Origin: Thalassia testudinum
Taxonomy: Eukaryota > Streptophyta > Magnoliopsida > Alismatales > Hydrocharitaceae
Assembly (NCBI GenBank): GCA_037157565.1
Contig: JAZHRO010000002.1
Coordinates: 78,542,001-78,606,000, forward strand
Reading direction: 5' to 3'
Length of the DNA stretch: 64,000 bases
The notes beneath the pieces were generated by a model, which was not told where the DNA came from, made no database searches, and was given only the letters and a program-made list of their open reading frames with translations. The translations under genes and the position numbers were made by a program. Below, piece by piece: positions 42,398-53,443 of this stretch (the stretch's first letter is position 1; every line of letters begins with the position of its first letter).

Positions 42398-44096
42398 TGA
42401 TGTAAACATGTTTACACTACATAAGATGTCTATTTATGCATGTTCTTAAGCATAGAATTGCATTGCATACTATAAATATTGCATAACATGCATCATTTTG
42501 CATTTAGATTAGTTTGAATAAAATGGAGGTTAATTATCTCCTTTTATGTTCAGGGATGGGGAAAAATTTTTATTGGGGCCTCAGATCGAAGATCCAACCA
42601 TACAGATTTGATCAAGGCGACGATTGGAGTTCAACGACTCCAAGATCGCCCTAATAAGACATCTATAGCATCAGATAGAGACTGAGGAACCCTAGAAGAT
42701 CAAGGGCCAAGATGGTGTGAATCCACACTTCAAACGACAAATCCGACCGCACGGATGGATTTGGATCGACGATCGCAGCCTAACGGTGTGAAAATTGACT
42801 CAATTCGACAACGTGGCACCATCTACATCATCCAGAAGATGGACGACCAAGATGGTACCACGTGGCGCCATCTCAGTCGCCCAACCAGCCGCTACACCTG
42901 TCGCACCCTCTCTTCTTCGATGATTCTCTACCATTAGATGCGCATCTAATAGCTGTGGATGCACACGCACAATTTGTAAGTGTGACACAAACGCGCTTGT
43001 AGTGCATTGGTTGAACGCGCTTTCGCGAAGGGAGGATGCACGTTCGAGTCGCGAGGAGCGGGCGAGCGGGCGCGGGTGAGCTGGTGTGAGGAGCGTTGGA
43101 TTGTGATCGGTTGGCTGCGAGCACTCAATAGTGCCCACGCACTATTGCACGCCTACACATGACGCGCCATCAGACATGGCGAGCACGTGCAGAGGAGGTG
43201 CGACGAGGAGCGCTCTCAGCCATTCGATCTCACGATCGAACAGCTGAGATTTGATGAATGTGGAAAGGCATTGCATGCGTAGGAGGTGAGCGGGCGGCGA
43301 ATGTCGCCCACGATGGGGCTTTAGCGACGGTTTTATCTGTCATTAAAGACCCCTGATTTAATGTTTTGAGATTAAAAGGACCAAATTGCTCTCATTCCTC
43401 GCAACTATAAAAGGAGACATCCTCCATATGAAATCTTCATCTCTTCTTTCTCTTCTCTCGCACTCCAAAGCTCAAGAGAAGCTTGTCCCACACTTGGGAT
43501 GCTTCTCAAAAGATAAAGTCCAATTTTCATCCCCCTTTCGAAATTGGATCCTGCGACGACGACGACATGCTGCCCCGTTCCTGTTCTTCCCGCTTCGTCC
43601 TCCTTCGTCCTGCTCCGTTCCTTGTCTTCTAGGTGTCGTCCCGTCCGGCTCGTCCTCCAAGCGACTGTCGAGGAGAATAATTCTCTCTCCATTCTTTTTA
43701 ATGCTTTCTAGAGTAGATTTACTACTTTCTAGTCTAATCATTTTCTGCTTTCTAGTTGTAATGTTTAGTGTAATGAACAATCTCTTTGATAATGAATTCC
43801 ATGTTCATTCTACATCTCTTTTTGGTTTTTGTTTGTAATATTCTCTCTCTCTCTCATTCTCTCTCTCTCTCTTCTATTTAGTGTAAATAGATAGATAGTT
43901 TCTAATCAATTAATCTACTTCATGACAAATAAATTAAATGCATATTTTTAAGTCAAACGTCTGCCTCCCTGAGTTCGACCCGGGATTTCTATTTCGATAT
44001 AAATTTTATTTGTTGAACACGAGTTCTTCACTTTCAAACTACAACGGTAGGTTTTCAAAACGAAATACATTAGCATAGCAACTCGTAGCTTCAACA
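42398..44096 (+). repeat. Element C 3' LTR
   Basis: The LTR is 1,699 bp and similar to 36464-38151 along its length. Its U3 palindrome, ATTAGATGCGCATCTAAT (42933-42950), is perfect over 18 bp although it differs from the 5' copy. U3 blocks lie at about 42590-42642 and 42737-42786, and the TATA box at 43405-43414. Confidence 0.9.
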
Positions 44097-44905
44097 ATAC
44101 CCTTAAGATCAGAAAGGGTCCAGCCAATAGCTTTTCTATATTTACTCAAAACTTAGAGTTGTGTTCTTGTGCCCCAGTAAGTCCAGAATTTATAATCAAG
44201 GGCAGGGTCTGATTGGGTCCCAGGAAAACATATTTGAGGGAGTCAGGAAAAGGTTTTAATTCTAGTTGTGGGCCCGGCTCCAAAGGAATTTCTGCTTTTT
44301 GTGTTAGTGGTGAAGTGAGAGTGAAAGGGTTAGCTGGAGTGTTAGCTGAATGTGTGGTTAGGGTGGAAGGGTGAGAAGAAGTGGATTGTTCAGGAACCGT
44401 GTTAATGGCAAAACAGGAACCTAAATGTGAAATCTGCAAAGTTTCCTCCACTATATTTTCCATTTTTGAATTCGAGTCATCAAAGAAATCAGGTTCTTGG
44501 AACCTCCTAGAAGCTTGGAAAATATCTAGGGTTACAGATTCATCGCCACACATGATCTTCATTTTACCAGAATCACAATCAATATTTGCGCGGGCGGTGG
44601 CTAAGAATGGTCTTCCAAGAATTATAGGGGCAAACTGTAATGCTTCTGGTACCTCTATATCCATGACTAAAAACTCTACTGTAAATAAACAATTTTTGAC
44701 CCAGACAAGGACATCCTCAACAATTCCCCTTGGTTTAATTGTAGATCGGTCGGCTACGTGAAAAGTAACCTCAACAGGCTTTAATTCACCGATCCTAAAT
44801 TCCTCAAAAACAATTGTGGGGATAAGATTAATTGAGGCACCAAGATCCAACAAGGCGCGATCAAAAGAAGTATCATTAATGATAACTTGAATCAGGGGGT
44901 GCCTG
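44097..44905 (-). pseudogene. Element B protease and RT N-terminus, cut by C
   Basis: The minus frame 44853-44146 keeps the active site DLGASINLIP, then FRIGELKPVEVTFHVADRS and FAPIILGRPFLATARANIDC, a complete Athila protease. It runs on into the RT start, LELKPFPDSLKYVFLGPNQ, and shifts frame near 44150. The sequence WTLSDLKG ends at the C target site and resumes as IHPSYC left of C. The protease part looks intact over about 200 residues; upstream the frame is broken at 44850-44950. Confidence 0.87.
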
Positions 44906-47097
44906 GATCTTTTCTCTTAAGAGGTAGTCAACTCTGCACAACTTAGCTGACTGTCTCAGGAAGGATCACCTTTCCTAAATTTCTGGGCTACCTTTTTGGG
45001 GTACACAAATCTTTTAGAAATTTTGCATAGGCAGGGGTGTATTTTATGGCATCTAGGAGAGGGATGTTAATTTCAACTTGCTCAAATAAATCCATTAATT
45101 CTGTATCAGTGGGCTCAGATTTCTTCTTTTTCTTATTTTGTGAAGAATGGAGGGCTTGTGGAAATGGTGCAGGGTTTCCCTGTTTTGCATTATTAGGTTC
45201 CTAAACAGTGGTTGAGGAAGATGGGGAAGAGTTGATTTGTTTTTCATTGAAATGAGTTTCTTTAATAGGTAGGGGGTCTTGAGTGGTTTTCCCATTCCTT
45301 AAAATAACTACATTTGCATTCTGGTTGTTTCTAGGATGAGGACGGGAAACTTGACTGTCATTGAAATTCGGGGGATGCTGAGGTGCTGGTTGAATGGGTT
45401 GACTCGGATATCCACCTTGGAACTGATTCCTTTGATTATTCAGGTTGGGCATGGGTTGGGAAGGTGAATTCCCAACAGGTCGATGATCAGGAGTAACCTT
45501 AACTTGGTGTTGCAAGTTGGTAATCATGCGGGTTACTTTTTTCATTTGATTCTGCATACCTTGCAGATTTTTCATGACCTGAGTATTGATATCTTCCTGG
45601 GATGGTCTAGGTTGATATGCAGGTTGCCCATAATTCCCAAAATGATTTTGTTTGGGAAAAGGAATCAAGTTTGGGTTTTTCCAGGAGTGATTCAGGTTGG
45701 TCCTTCAGTTTTGATTGTAAGTGTTGAAGGGGTTTCTAAATTGCTTCTGGAGAGCATAAATATTTTCTGTGGTGGGATCAAGAATATTTTGATTCAAATA
45801 ATCAAAATTCCCAATCAATTCTTGTGGGAAATCAGCTGGAAATTGCTGACCAGCAGGTGTGGCATCAATATTATGCAGATTTTCTCTTTGGAGAAGTTGT
45901 GGAGTGTTAGTGTGTGGAGAGTTAAAGTGTGGAGCTTGTTTGTTTGTGAGCTTTTCTTCCATTTTTTTTTGGTGATTTTTCATCTGGTCCAGTCGTTGAG
46001 CTAACATATATAGATCATCCTGAGTGATTGGAACAGAGGTGGATTTGGAGTCAATTTCATTGACTCCATGTCTTGGGTTTTGTGTTCTACCAAAAGTGTC
46101 CATTGAAGTCATATTAAATGAGTTTTCACTCATTTCTTCAAAGAGGAGATAGGCACTTTTGACATCTTTATTAAGGAAATTGCCCCCACATGATGCATCC
46201 ACAAATCGCTTCAATTGATCTTCTAATCCATGATAGAAGATCTGCACTAACTGCCATTGCAGAATTTCATGGTGGGGACAACTTCATAAAAGTTCTTGGA
46301 ATCTTTCCCAGGCTTCATGGAGGGGTTCACCAATTTTTTTCTTGAAAGGTTGTTATAGATCTTCTTAAAGCGTTAGTTCGACCGATCGGAAAAAAATTAT
46401 TTAGAAAAGCACTCTTTAATTGGGGCTAGGTGGTAATTGGGCACCCAACCGTTCTAAACCAATGTGAAGCTTTATCTTTTAGAGAGTGAGGAAAAAGTCT
46501 CATCAACCACATGTCTTCCTGCGCATTGAGGGAACGAGTGGTTTGAGCGATGACAGTTAATTCCTCGAGATGACAAAAAGGGTCCTCTCTTGGAAGACCA
46601 TGAAAATGCTTGATAAGATTTAGAATGGCTGGTTTGATCTCAAAATCCCCTTGTGGTATGACCACCTCGGGTCTTTCCCCATAATTGGAAGGATCATAGA
46701 AATCCTTAAGAGGAATGACAGGCTGTTGGCAGGGTGGTGGGCTTTGCCCTTGGTTAGCTAAGTTCGTTATAGCCTTAGCCAAATCCTCTTGATTTTATTG
46801 CAGCCGAACCAAATGGTCGACCATCAAGGCAAAGGGGTTTGTATTTTGAGTTTGGATTGGAGAGCCACTTGGCCCTGTAGGAATTTTTGGTTGCTCCAGA
46901 TGAGGGAGGTGAGGGATGGGGAAGTCAGCTTGTGGGTCGGCTGACGGGTTAGAAGCGGAAGCAGAATTTTTTTGTCGATTTCCCAGGTTTTCCATTTTTT
47001 CTGAAGAGGAAGGAGAAGAAAACAATGATTTTTTGGTGTAGGGGGCAAAATCAAATGGTCCCTCAAGATGTGATTTTTGGGACCTTCGCCCGTGCAT
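44906..47097 (-). pseudogene. gag: Element B gag
   Basis: The start is placed at MHGRRSQKSHLEGP (ATG at 47095-47097), matching the start of D. MENLGNRQKN is an alternative start. The Gag core reads LKDFYDPSNYGERPEVV, LIKHFHGLPREDPF and MRLFPHSLKDKASHWF (46782-46426), then QIFYHGLEDQLKRFVDAS and GGNFLNKDVKSAYLLFEEMSE (46247-45705). A Gln/Asn/Pro-rich C-terminal part follows to 45201, then the linker LMDLFEQVEINIPLLDAIKY. Stops at about 46793 and 46424 and frameshifts near 46380, 45700 and 45180 break it. Confidence 0.85.
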
Positions 47098-48666
47098 GCA
47101 CTTTTTTGGAAGAATTGGAGGGGAGGAGAAGAGATGGAGATGAGAGAAAGTGTGCAATTCAAACAACAAATTCTAGACCTAACTTAAGTGTGACTCCTTA
47201 GGAAATTAACCTAAGACTTGGTCTATCTAGGAAATAAGTAATCACTAGTAAATACCCATTCTGTCAATAAATCTAGCCAAGTTGTTTAAAGGGAGGTTTG
47301 GACCCAAGCATTTCCCAGGAAAATCCCAGGTGCTTGTACAAACCCGTGCCTGGTCGTTTGATACGGCCCCTCAGCCTGAACATCAGATATAGATGATAGA
47401 ATTGATATCAACTAAAGAGAATTTAAGACCTAGATAGCAAGCCTAAGTTGATGAAAACCTTACAGGTCAAATTGCTACAAATTTTAATTAGGTCTAGGAT
47501 ACTAATGTGCACACGGAATGTAAAGGGCATTGATTTGGGTATTGCCCTGTTATTTCAATTTGTATGTGTGTGCAGGAATTGGAAGTTGATTTCAATGAAA
47601 AATAAGTTGTCACACAATTTTTGTATTTCTATCTTTTAGGATTCAATTTAATTTAATGTGTTTTAGGGTTTCTTTTTTTAAATGTTCAAACAGGTTTGAA
47701 ACTTCCACAATCAAAGGAAAACAAGTCGTATTGGTGATGATAAATTTCCTTTAAAAGTGGTTTTCTAGAAATACAAAGGAAAACCCTAATGCAATTTGAT
47801 CCTAAGGCAAAAAATTACTACCAATGAGTTATTTTAAGGCTTTCTGCATTAAGTAATGGTCCAAACAATTCAAAAAAACCACTACTTTGAAGAAAATCAA
47901 ACAAGGATTCCAGAAAATATTTTTTTAAGATTTTAGGAATTTGTTTCATAATCGTTTTGAATTTTTATTTGTGCTTATGTCAAAGTCTAGAAATGATACC
48001 CATGGATATTTTGGACTTTCTGTACCACCACCGACCTCAAAAAATTTTGATTATTTTATATTATGTGTGAAATTTTACAAGGATTCCAGAAAGATAAATT
48101 TCATAAAAATTAGCTTAGTAGAAAGAATCTAAAAATTCACGGATAGTAACAAAATAAGAAGAATAAAGGGTGTGACCCCTCTGTAGTCCACGAATTTTTA
48201 AAAATTAAATACAAAATAAATTGATCTAAAATTTGGAACAGATGTTCCCTACTTGATTTAGAATCCTTGAGTGAAATTTCAAGATTTTAGAAAGCTTGTG
48301 GTGTTAGGAATTGATTTTTCAAGTCCGGACAGAATCTGGGTTTGAAAAATAGAACACCCGCACTTGAAATGGTGTGGTGTTTAATGGTGCAAACAAGCAA
48401 ACATTGAGTTTTAAATTGCACCACTCCACTAATTAAGATATTTAAGATCCTGAAAGCTAAGTTTAATATTTTTTTGGTAGTTTTTAAGGATAAATGTGAC
48501 AAGAAAGGGGGAACCAACATGAAATTCCACAGGAAGACAAGATACTTCAAGCTTCTCAAAATTTCCCGCTTACTTTCTACAATTGATTCGTGCACACACA
48601 AGAGAAAAGAGAGACAAGTGGATGAGATCCACTTCAAGCAAGAGAATTAATTAAGCAAGCCGTGCC
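47098..48666 (-). other. Element B 5' leader
   Basis: The leader is 1.6 kb, AT-rich and non-coding. TGGTGCAA (48385-48392) and TTGCACCA (48416-48423) form a perfect 8-bp hairpin with a 23-base loop, comparable to the leader hairpins of A and C. Small open frames at 47448-48132 and 48287-48637 have no support. Confidence 0.6.
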
Positions 48667-48684
48667 TCCCTGGCAACAATGCCA
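48667..48684 (-). promoter_or_regulatory. Element B primer binding site
   Basis: The minus strand reads TGGCATTGTTGCCAGGGA, a tRNA-Asp-type site with a few changes, five bases inside the LTR. It sets the strand of B. Confidence 0.8.
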
Positions 48685-48689
48685 AAAAG

Positions 48690-51037
48690 TGATGCGAAAA
48701 ATCACGTGATTTGTAATTAGGGTTTTTAAAATCGTTGTAACACACGAAATCGCATACACTGTTAAAATTTATATTCCTAGATAGTTGGGTATTTAGGGTC
48801 ATCCAAGGAGGCAATTTGTTTGCAAAAATAGGTCTCTTGCTCAGAAGTGGAAATCAACATTCTTTTTCGTCTTTTTCAATATATCATTTTTATGTTTTTG
48901 AAATCAAGGCAATATACGAAGCTATTGGGGAAAAAATTACTACACCTAGTATGCTAATCTAAGTGACAAAAATTATCCTCTTTCTAAGCTCAACCTAGGC
49001 GCGAGGAGTCCTAGGTTAATTAGAAATGAGGAGTGAAACTACACTAAAGAGAAAGCAAGGTAATGCAATAAAAAGAGTGCAACAAGAAATCAAGGCAACT
49101 TCTTTTTTTTATATTAAAGGAAATTGTCTACAAGTAGATGAATGCTTCTACAAAAATTTGCAAGAACAAAATAAAGACAAATCCTTTAGATGATGATGGT
49201 GATGAAGAGGATGAAGCTCTTCTTGCTCCAAGACTGGTAGCTCCTGAACTTAAGAAGAAGATCTCCAACTTTCTATAGCTCCGCTAGAACGATGTCCTCC
49301 AAAGCAAGCCCTTGGGGGCATGCTTAAGTCCTCCAAGGTGGATGGATTTCCACCTTCAAAGGCTCCTCCTAAGGTGGCGTGGACCACCTTTGATTCCACC
49401 TCCAAGGGTGGAAGTGTACCATCCTTAAGTCCTCCACTTCCTAGGGTAGGTGTGTACCCTAGGTTGTCCACCATTGCCTGGCTTCCTTCCTTGGCTGGCG
49501 TGGGCACAAGAGAGAAGAGAAGAGGGGAAGGCACCAAGGGGACAAAATATCCCCTTAATCTTCTTCTTCTTCTTCTTCTCTTGACCTATGTAGGTGGAAA
49601 TATAAGTAAGTTGTAGCCAAGGGTGACTTTTTTTTGGTGGAATATGGTGGGTATTTATAGAGGTGGAGAGGGGGGTAGTAGGCATGGGTTAGGTGGATGG
49701 CTAGGATGTATTTAGGTGGTGGTTATGGGTAGTTAGGTTAATCCTAGGGCTAAGGTTAGTTGGCGCCAACCCAAGGGTTACCTAGGTGGTGGTTATGGGT
49801 GGTGGAACCTCTTGAAGTTGGTGCCAAAATGGGTTCTAGAAGGGGGCTTAGGTGGCACCAAGTAGGGTTCTAGAAGGAGGGGTAGGTGGGTGGCTAGGAT
49901 GGGTTATATGGGTAGGTGTAGGGTTAGGATGGGGGGCTTTTTGGAGGGAATTTTTGGTGCCAAAACAAGAGTAGTTATAGGTGGTTTTGGCACCATTTAG
50001 TGGTGTCTTTTGGTGGTAGTGGGTAGGCTAGGTGGTGGCACCAAAAGGAGTAGAGTAGAGCTAGCTTAGGTGAGCTTAGGTAGGGCTTAGTTGGTTGAGC
50101 TGGCTAAGGAGGGTTTTTAGGTGCTGGATTGTCAAGGGAGCTAGAGCCTAGCTAGGCTAAGTTAAGCTAAGCTAGCTTAGCTAGTAGAGGAGTAGAGGAG
50201 GGGGTATTGGATCTAGGGTTTGAAGAGAGGAGCTGAGGAGGAGAAGTCTGGAGCTTGAAATGGAGCTGACAGCTGCTGAAGAGGTTAGCATGGAGCTACT
50301 CTAGCTACCTTAGCTTGCTAGTTCTTTGCTAGTTGCTAAGCCAAGGTAAAGTGAGCTGGCTTCTGCTGAATTGAGCTTAGGTGAGCTAGGTCTGGTGCTC
50401 CTGGGGAGGATCAAGCTGGGTGAGGCAGCTAAGGTAGCTTAGCTCAACTGAGTTGAGCTAAGCTGGGTCCCCAGGAGCTGGACTTGAGCTTCCTAAGCTG
50501 GAATGAAGTCATCTTCAGTAGTTTGGAGTTGAGTGGAGCTGAGTGTAGCTGGACCTGAGCTAAGGTGAACTCCAGTCAACTCAGTTGAGCTAGCTAGAGC
50601 TCCTTGTGGACTCATGGGAGCTGAGATGAGCTAGACTCAGCTAAGTTGAGCTGGATCTGAGCTGACTTGAGCTAGGGTGAGCTAAGATGAGCTCTCTTAA
50701 GATACCATTTAACTGAGATGAGTTGAATGGAGCTAGGATGAGCTAACACTAGTTCAGGTGAGCTGAATTCTAGCTATGGTGAGCAAGATCAAGCTGATTT
50801 CCAGCTGGTGAGAGCTTCTCCTTCACCAGTTGCCTTCCCAGGTGCTAGGGTTCTAGGGATCTGGTAATCTGTATATCCCTAACACTCACAAAAACACATT
50901 AAAAAAAAATAAAAAGTGCAATGCATGCCTAACTTATTTAATGCCTAAATGCAGCCTAAAAACCCATTTGCTGAGCAAAATCTTATGAGCTAGGTTTATT
51001 TTAATGCATAATAATGATGATAAACTAGTGTTTATCA
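48690..51037 (-). repeat. Element B 5' LTR
   Basis: The LTR is 2,348 bp with plus-strand ends TGATGCGAAA and GTTTATCA. The TATA box is at 49649-49663. Its AGCT-rich tract, about 50040-50830, is longer than in the 3' LTR because the latter lost about 345 bp. The open frames 49250-49685 mirror those in the other LTR and are not called. Confidence 0.88.
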
Positions 51038-51042
51038 GGGCC

Positions 51043-51489
51043 CTCCTCGGCTTGGGTGCTTCCATTGATGTGATCCCCTCCTCACTACACATGGAATTTG
51101 GTCTAGGCTACCTAAAACACACTAACATAACCTTTTAGTTAGCCTATAGATCCATTACAAAACCAAGGGGTATTTTGGAGGATGTTTTAGTCAAGGTTAA
51201 TGATTTGCATTACCTTGCTGATTTCATGGTCCTGGACATGGAAACCCCAAAATAGCTCAACCACACCCCGATTATTTTGGGAAAACCTTTCCTAGCTACT
51301 GCCAAGGTGAGGATTGATTGTGAATCAGGAAATATAGAAATGGCCTCAGGGGATAAGACAAATCGATTCAATATTTTCGAGGTCTCAAAGAAGAATAAAA
51401 TTAAGTATGGTTCAATGGAGGAGCTTGGTAGAATAGAGGAAGTAATGGCCATATCTACCTTAGACAACCTTTTAATGGCCAACTCAACC
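51043..51489 (+). pseudogene. Element A protease, C-terminal part
   Basis: The frame reads LLGLGASIDVIPSSLHMEFGL, so the catalytic Asp of DLGAS is Gly. Then ITKPRGILEDVLVKV, MVLDMETPK, a stop, and HTPIILGKPFLATAKVRIDCES continue the domain. One stop lies at about 51137 and another at 51254, and the frame closes after LLMANST at 51490-51492. No RT follows, unlike in B, D and E. Confidence 0.82.
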
Positions 51490-51492
51490 TAA

Positions 51493-52040
51493 ACTCAGGA
51501 AGAAGATCACACGGTCGCGGAAATAATTAAGGACAAAGCAAAAATGCGACCAATTGTAGCAACACGGGATGAGGAAGATATACATGAAATCAAAAATTTG
51601 TTGGATGATTCACGTGATCAAGATAAAACCCAGCAACATCCTTATCCTAAATGCTTAGAGTTTAAGGTCCAACTTGTGGGTGGGAATTTTGAGGATCAGG
51701 ATGGTTGGTTTAAGAACCTTGAGTGTGAGGATGAAATTGAACATTAGGGAAGAACTCTTCAAACATTAGGTATTCTAGAGTACCCACAAATCCCCAACAC
51801 ATCACAAAACCCTCTTCGTCCTTTCTCACCCAACCATTGCACAAATTCTATACCCAACCACACTTCCTCTGTAATAAATCAACAAAACTCCTATTGGAGA
51901 CCATTTGGGCTCTCCCTGCACCACCAGCTTGCCGCTTTCATTGTTCATCTCTTTGGCAAGCCCATTTTCACTCTCTGAGACCCATACCTGGGGAACTGGA
52001 AACTATGTTGTTGTGGCCTCAATGTTTAGTTATTTTTTAG
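51493..52040 (+). pseudogene. Element A short frame after protease, unknown
   Basis: TQEEDHTVAEIIKDKAKM leads into a frame 51544-51747 that is acidic (HEIKNLLDDSRDQDK, WFKNLECEDEIEH) and then, past a stop, reads ILEYPQIPNTSQNP and similar Pro/Asn-rich sequence to about 51990. I recognise no domain. It stands where RT begins in B, D and E and may be a degenerate or replaced linker. Confidence 0.45.
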
Positions 52041-53443
52041 TGAGGACCTCGCCTAGCTGAAGGCACTAAACTCAGCTCATGTAAGGACTGTTCCAAGCTG
52101 ACCTGAGTCTCATGGAAATCAGGTGCTATTCTTCCACTTTACTCTCTTGCATGCTTTCATTTTTCACAATGAGGACATTGCAATAGCTAAGCATGGGGGG
52201 GGGACATATTTTATTACCTTTTTGTCAGCTGTAACAGTAATTTCCTGTTATTTGATTCTTTAAAAAAAATGAAAATTCAAAAAGATAAAAAAAGGAAGAA
52301 TTAGGAGAAGAGAACTTAGGCATTTGGAAGTTATTAACTTTAGGAAATGATACGAGAGGACCTAAACACTTTGACTCTTCAAGTTTTCGGGCTTAATTAG
52401 CCTAGGTGTCCACTCGAATGTGGACTTAGTCTCGATTCCTCGCCAATTAAAATTCATTTTAAGTTGGTAAATAAATTGGGATGATAAGTATGCAACTTAT
52501 CAACTCGCCCTCTGATTTGGGGGGACTTTAAGCCTAAGCATCTACACACTTTTTTTTGCATTGACTCACTTTTTGATGGTTTCTTCAGAAATTGGGTAAC
52601 TAAGGAACTATATAGGGTGGTATGGCTGGCAAGTTGTCGGTGGTAATAGCTCATCGGTAGGTTGTCCAAAGCCTAGTCACAAGACCATTTTCGTTGTACT
52701 ACCTCTAGGTAAATCTTAGATTAGGGAAGTCACCTACTTAAAAAAAATAAAAATAAAAAGAAAAAGAAAAAAAAGTATATATAGAAGAAAGAGAAAAAAT
52801 AAAAACACACTTCACCGCACGAGTATGGCTGGCAAGTTGCCGTGGGTAACAGCCCATTGGCCGGTTGTCCAAAACCCAGCTCACAAAAAAATGCACAATA
52901 ATTCCCAAAATAATTAGGGAAGAAGCATGGAAGTAGAATAAATCGGGGAGATATACACTGGGTTCGCCCTTGCGTTGACCCCATAAATAAAAGTAGGGAG
53001 AAAGTTACCAATCGAAAAGATAAACCTCTAGGTATGGTCACCTAGGGTTGTAGAAACCCGAAGTCCGTTTTAACAGCTATCTAATGAGTCTTTCACTATT
53101 TTCACAAGATGCTTAGCACTTAGAGTCATTTTCGAGTCTTGGGTAGGTCGGGTAGCCGTAAAAAGTTCTCCCAGAACTCTCAAACTCCAAAAGTACAAAA
53201 AAGTTAGAAAAGAAGAAAAATAAAAAAATGTATCTTCCCTTTTCAAAGAAGGCGAGGACCTGGGAGGTCTGCATTCTGGCAGACACCCGGGTACTGTTGA
53301 GTTTTCGTTGTTTAGGACCTCAGTTGAAAATTTCTATTGTTAATAAACGACTTAGGCCTAAGCGATCTAATCCTAATTCTATTTTTATACATAACATGTA
53401 GTTTAATTTTTCTAGGGATTAGCAAAAGATAGGTATGGGGGTA
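52041..53443 (+). other. Element A 3' tail, conserved block, twin repeats and PPT
   Basis: CTAGCTGAAGGCACTAAACTCAGC near its start also occurs in C at about 41006. The block AATGAGGACATTGCAATAGC plus TAAGCATGGGGGGGGG is at 52168-52204. Twin repeats lie at 52621-52680 and 52824-52884 around an A/G-rich segment. The PPT AAAAGATAGGTATGGGGGTA abuts the 3' LTR. No coding similarity is seen. Confidence 0.75.

Larger units (their letters stand above)
36464..44096 (+). mobile_element. Element C, non-autonomous Athila-related element with a private reading frame
   Basis: C has 1.7-kb LTRs (36464-38151, 42398-44096), a tRNA-Asp-type PBS, a leader and tail homologous to those of A, and a PPT, but no gag, PR, RT, RNase H or integrase. 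Its 4.2-kb interior instead holds a decayed frame of about 460 codons without recognised similarity. It must have moved with proteins supplied by other elements. The exact 5-bp target duplication and frame restoration in B make the boundaries secure. Confidence 0.92.
17089..51037 (-). mobile_element. Element B, autonomous-type Athila, split by C and D
   Basis: B runs right to left: 5' LTR 48690-51037, PBS, leader, gag, protease, start of RT, insertion of C (36464-44096), remaining RT, RNase H, integrase, 3' non-coding region interrupted by D (19772-32998), PPT and 3' LTR 17089-19086. The flanks GGGGC and GGGCC are a 5-bp target duplication with one mismatch, supported by frame restoration in the protease of A. 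PR keeps DLGAS, RT keeps FIDDF, and integrase keeps its triad in one unbroken frame. Confidence 0.88.
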
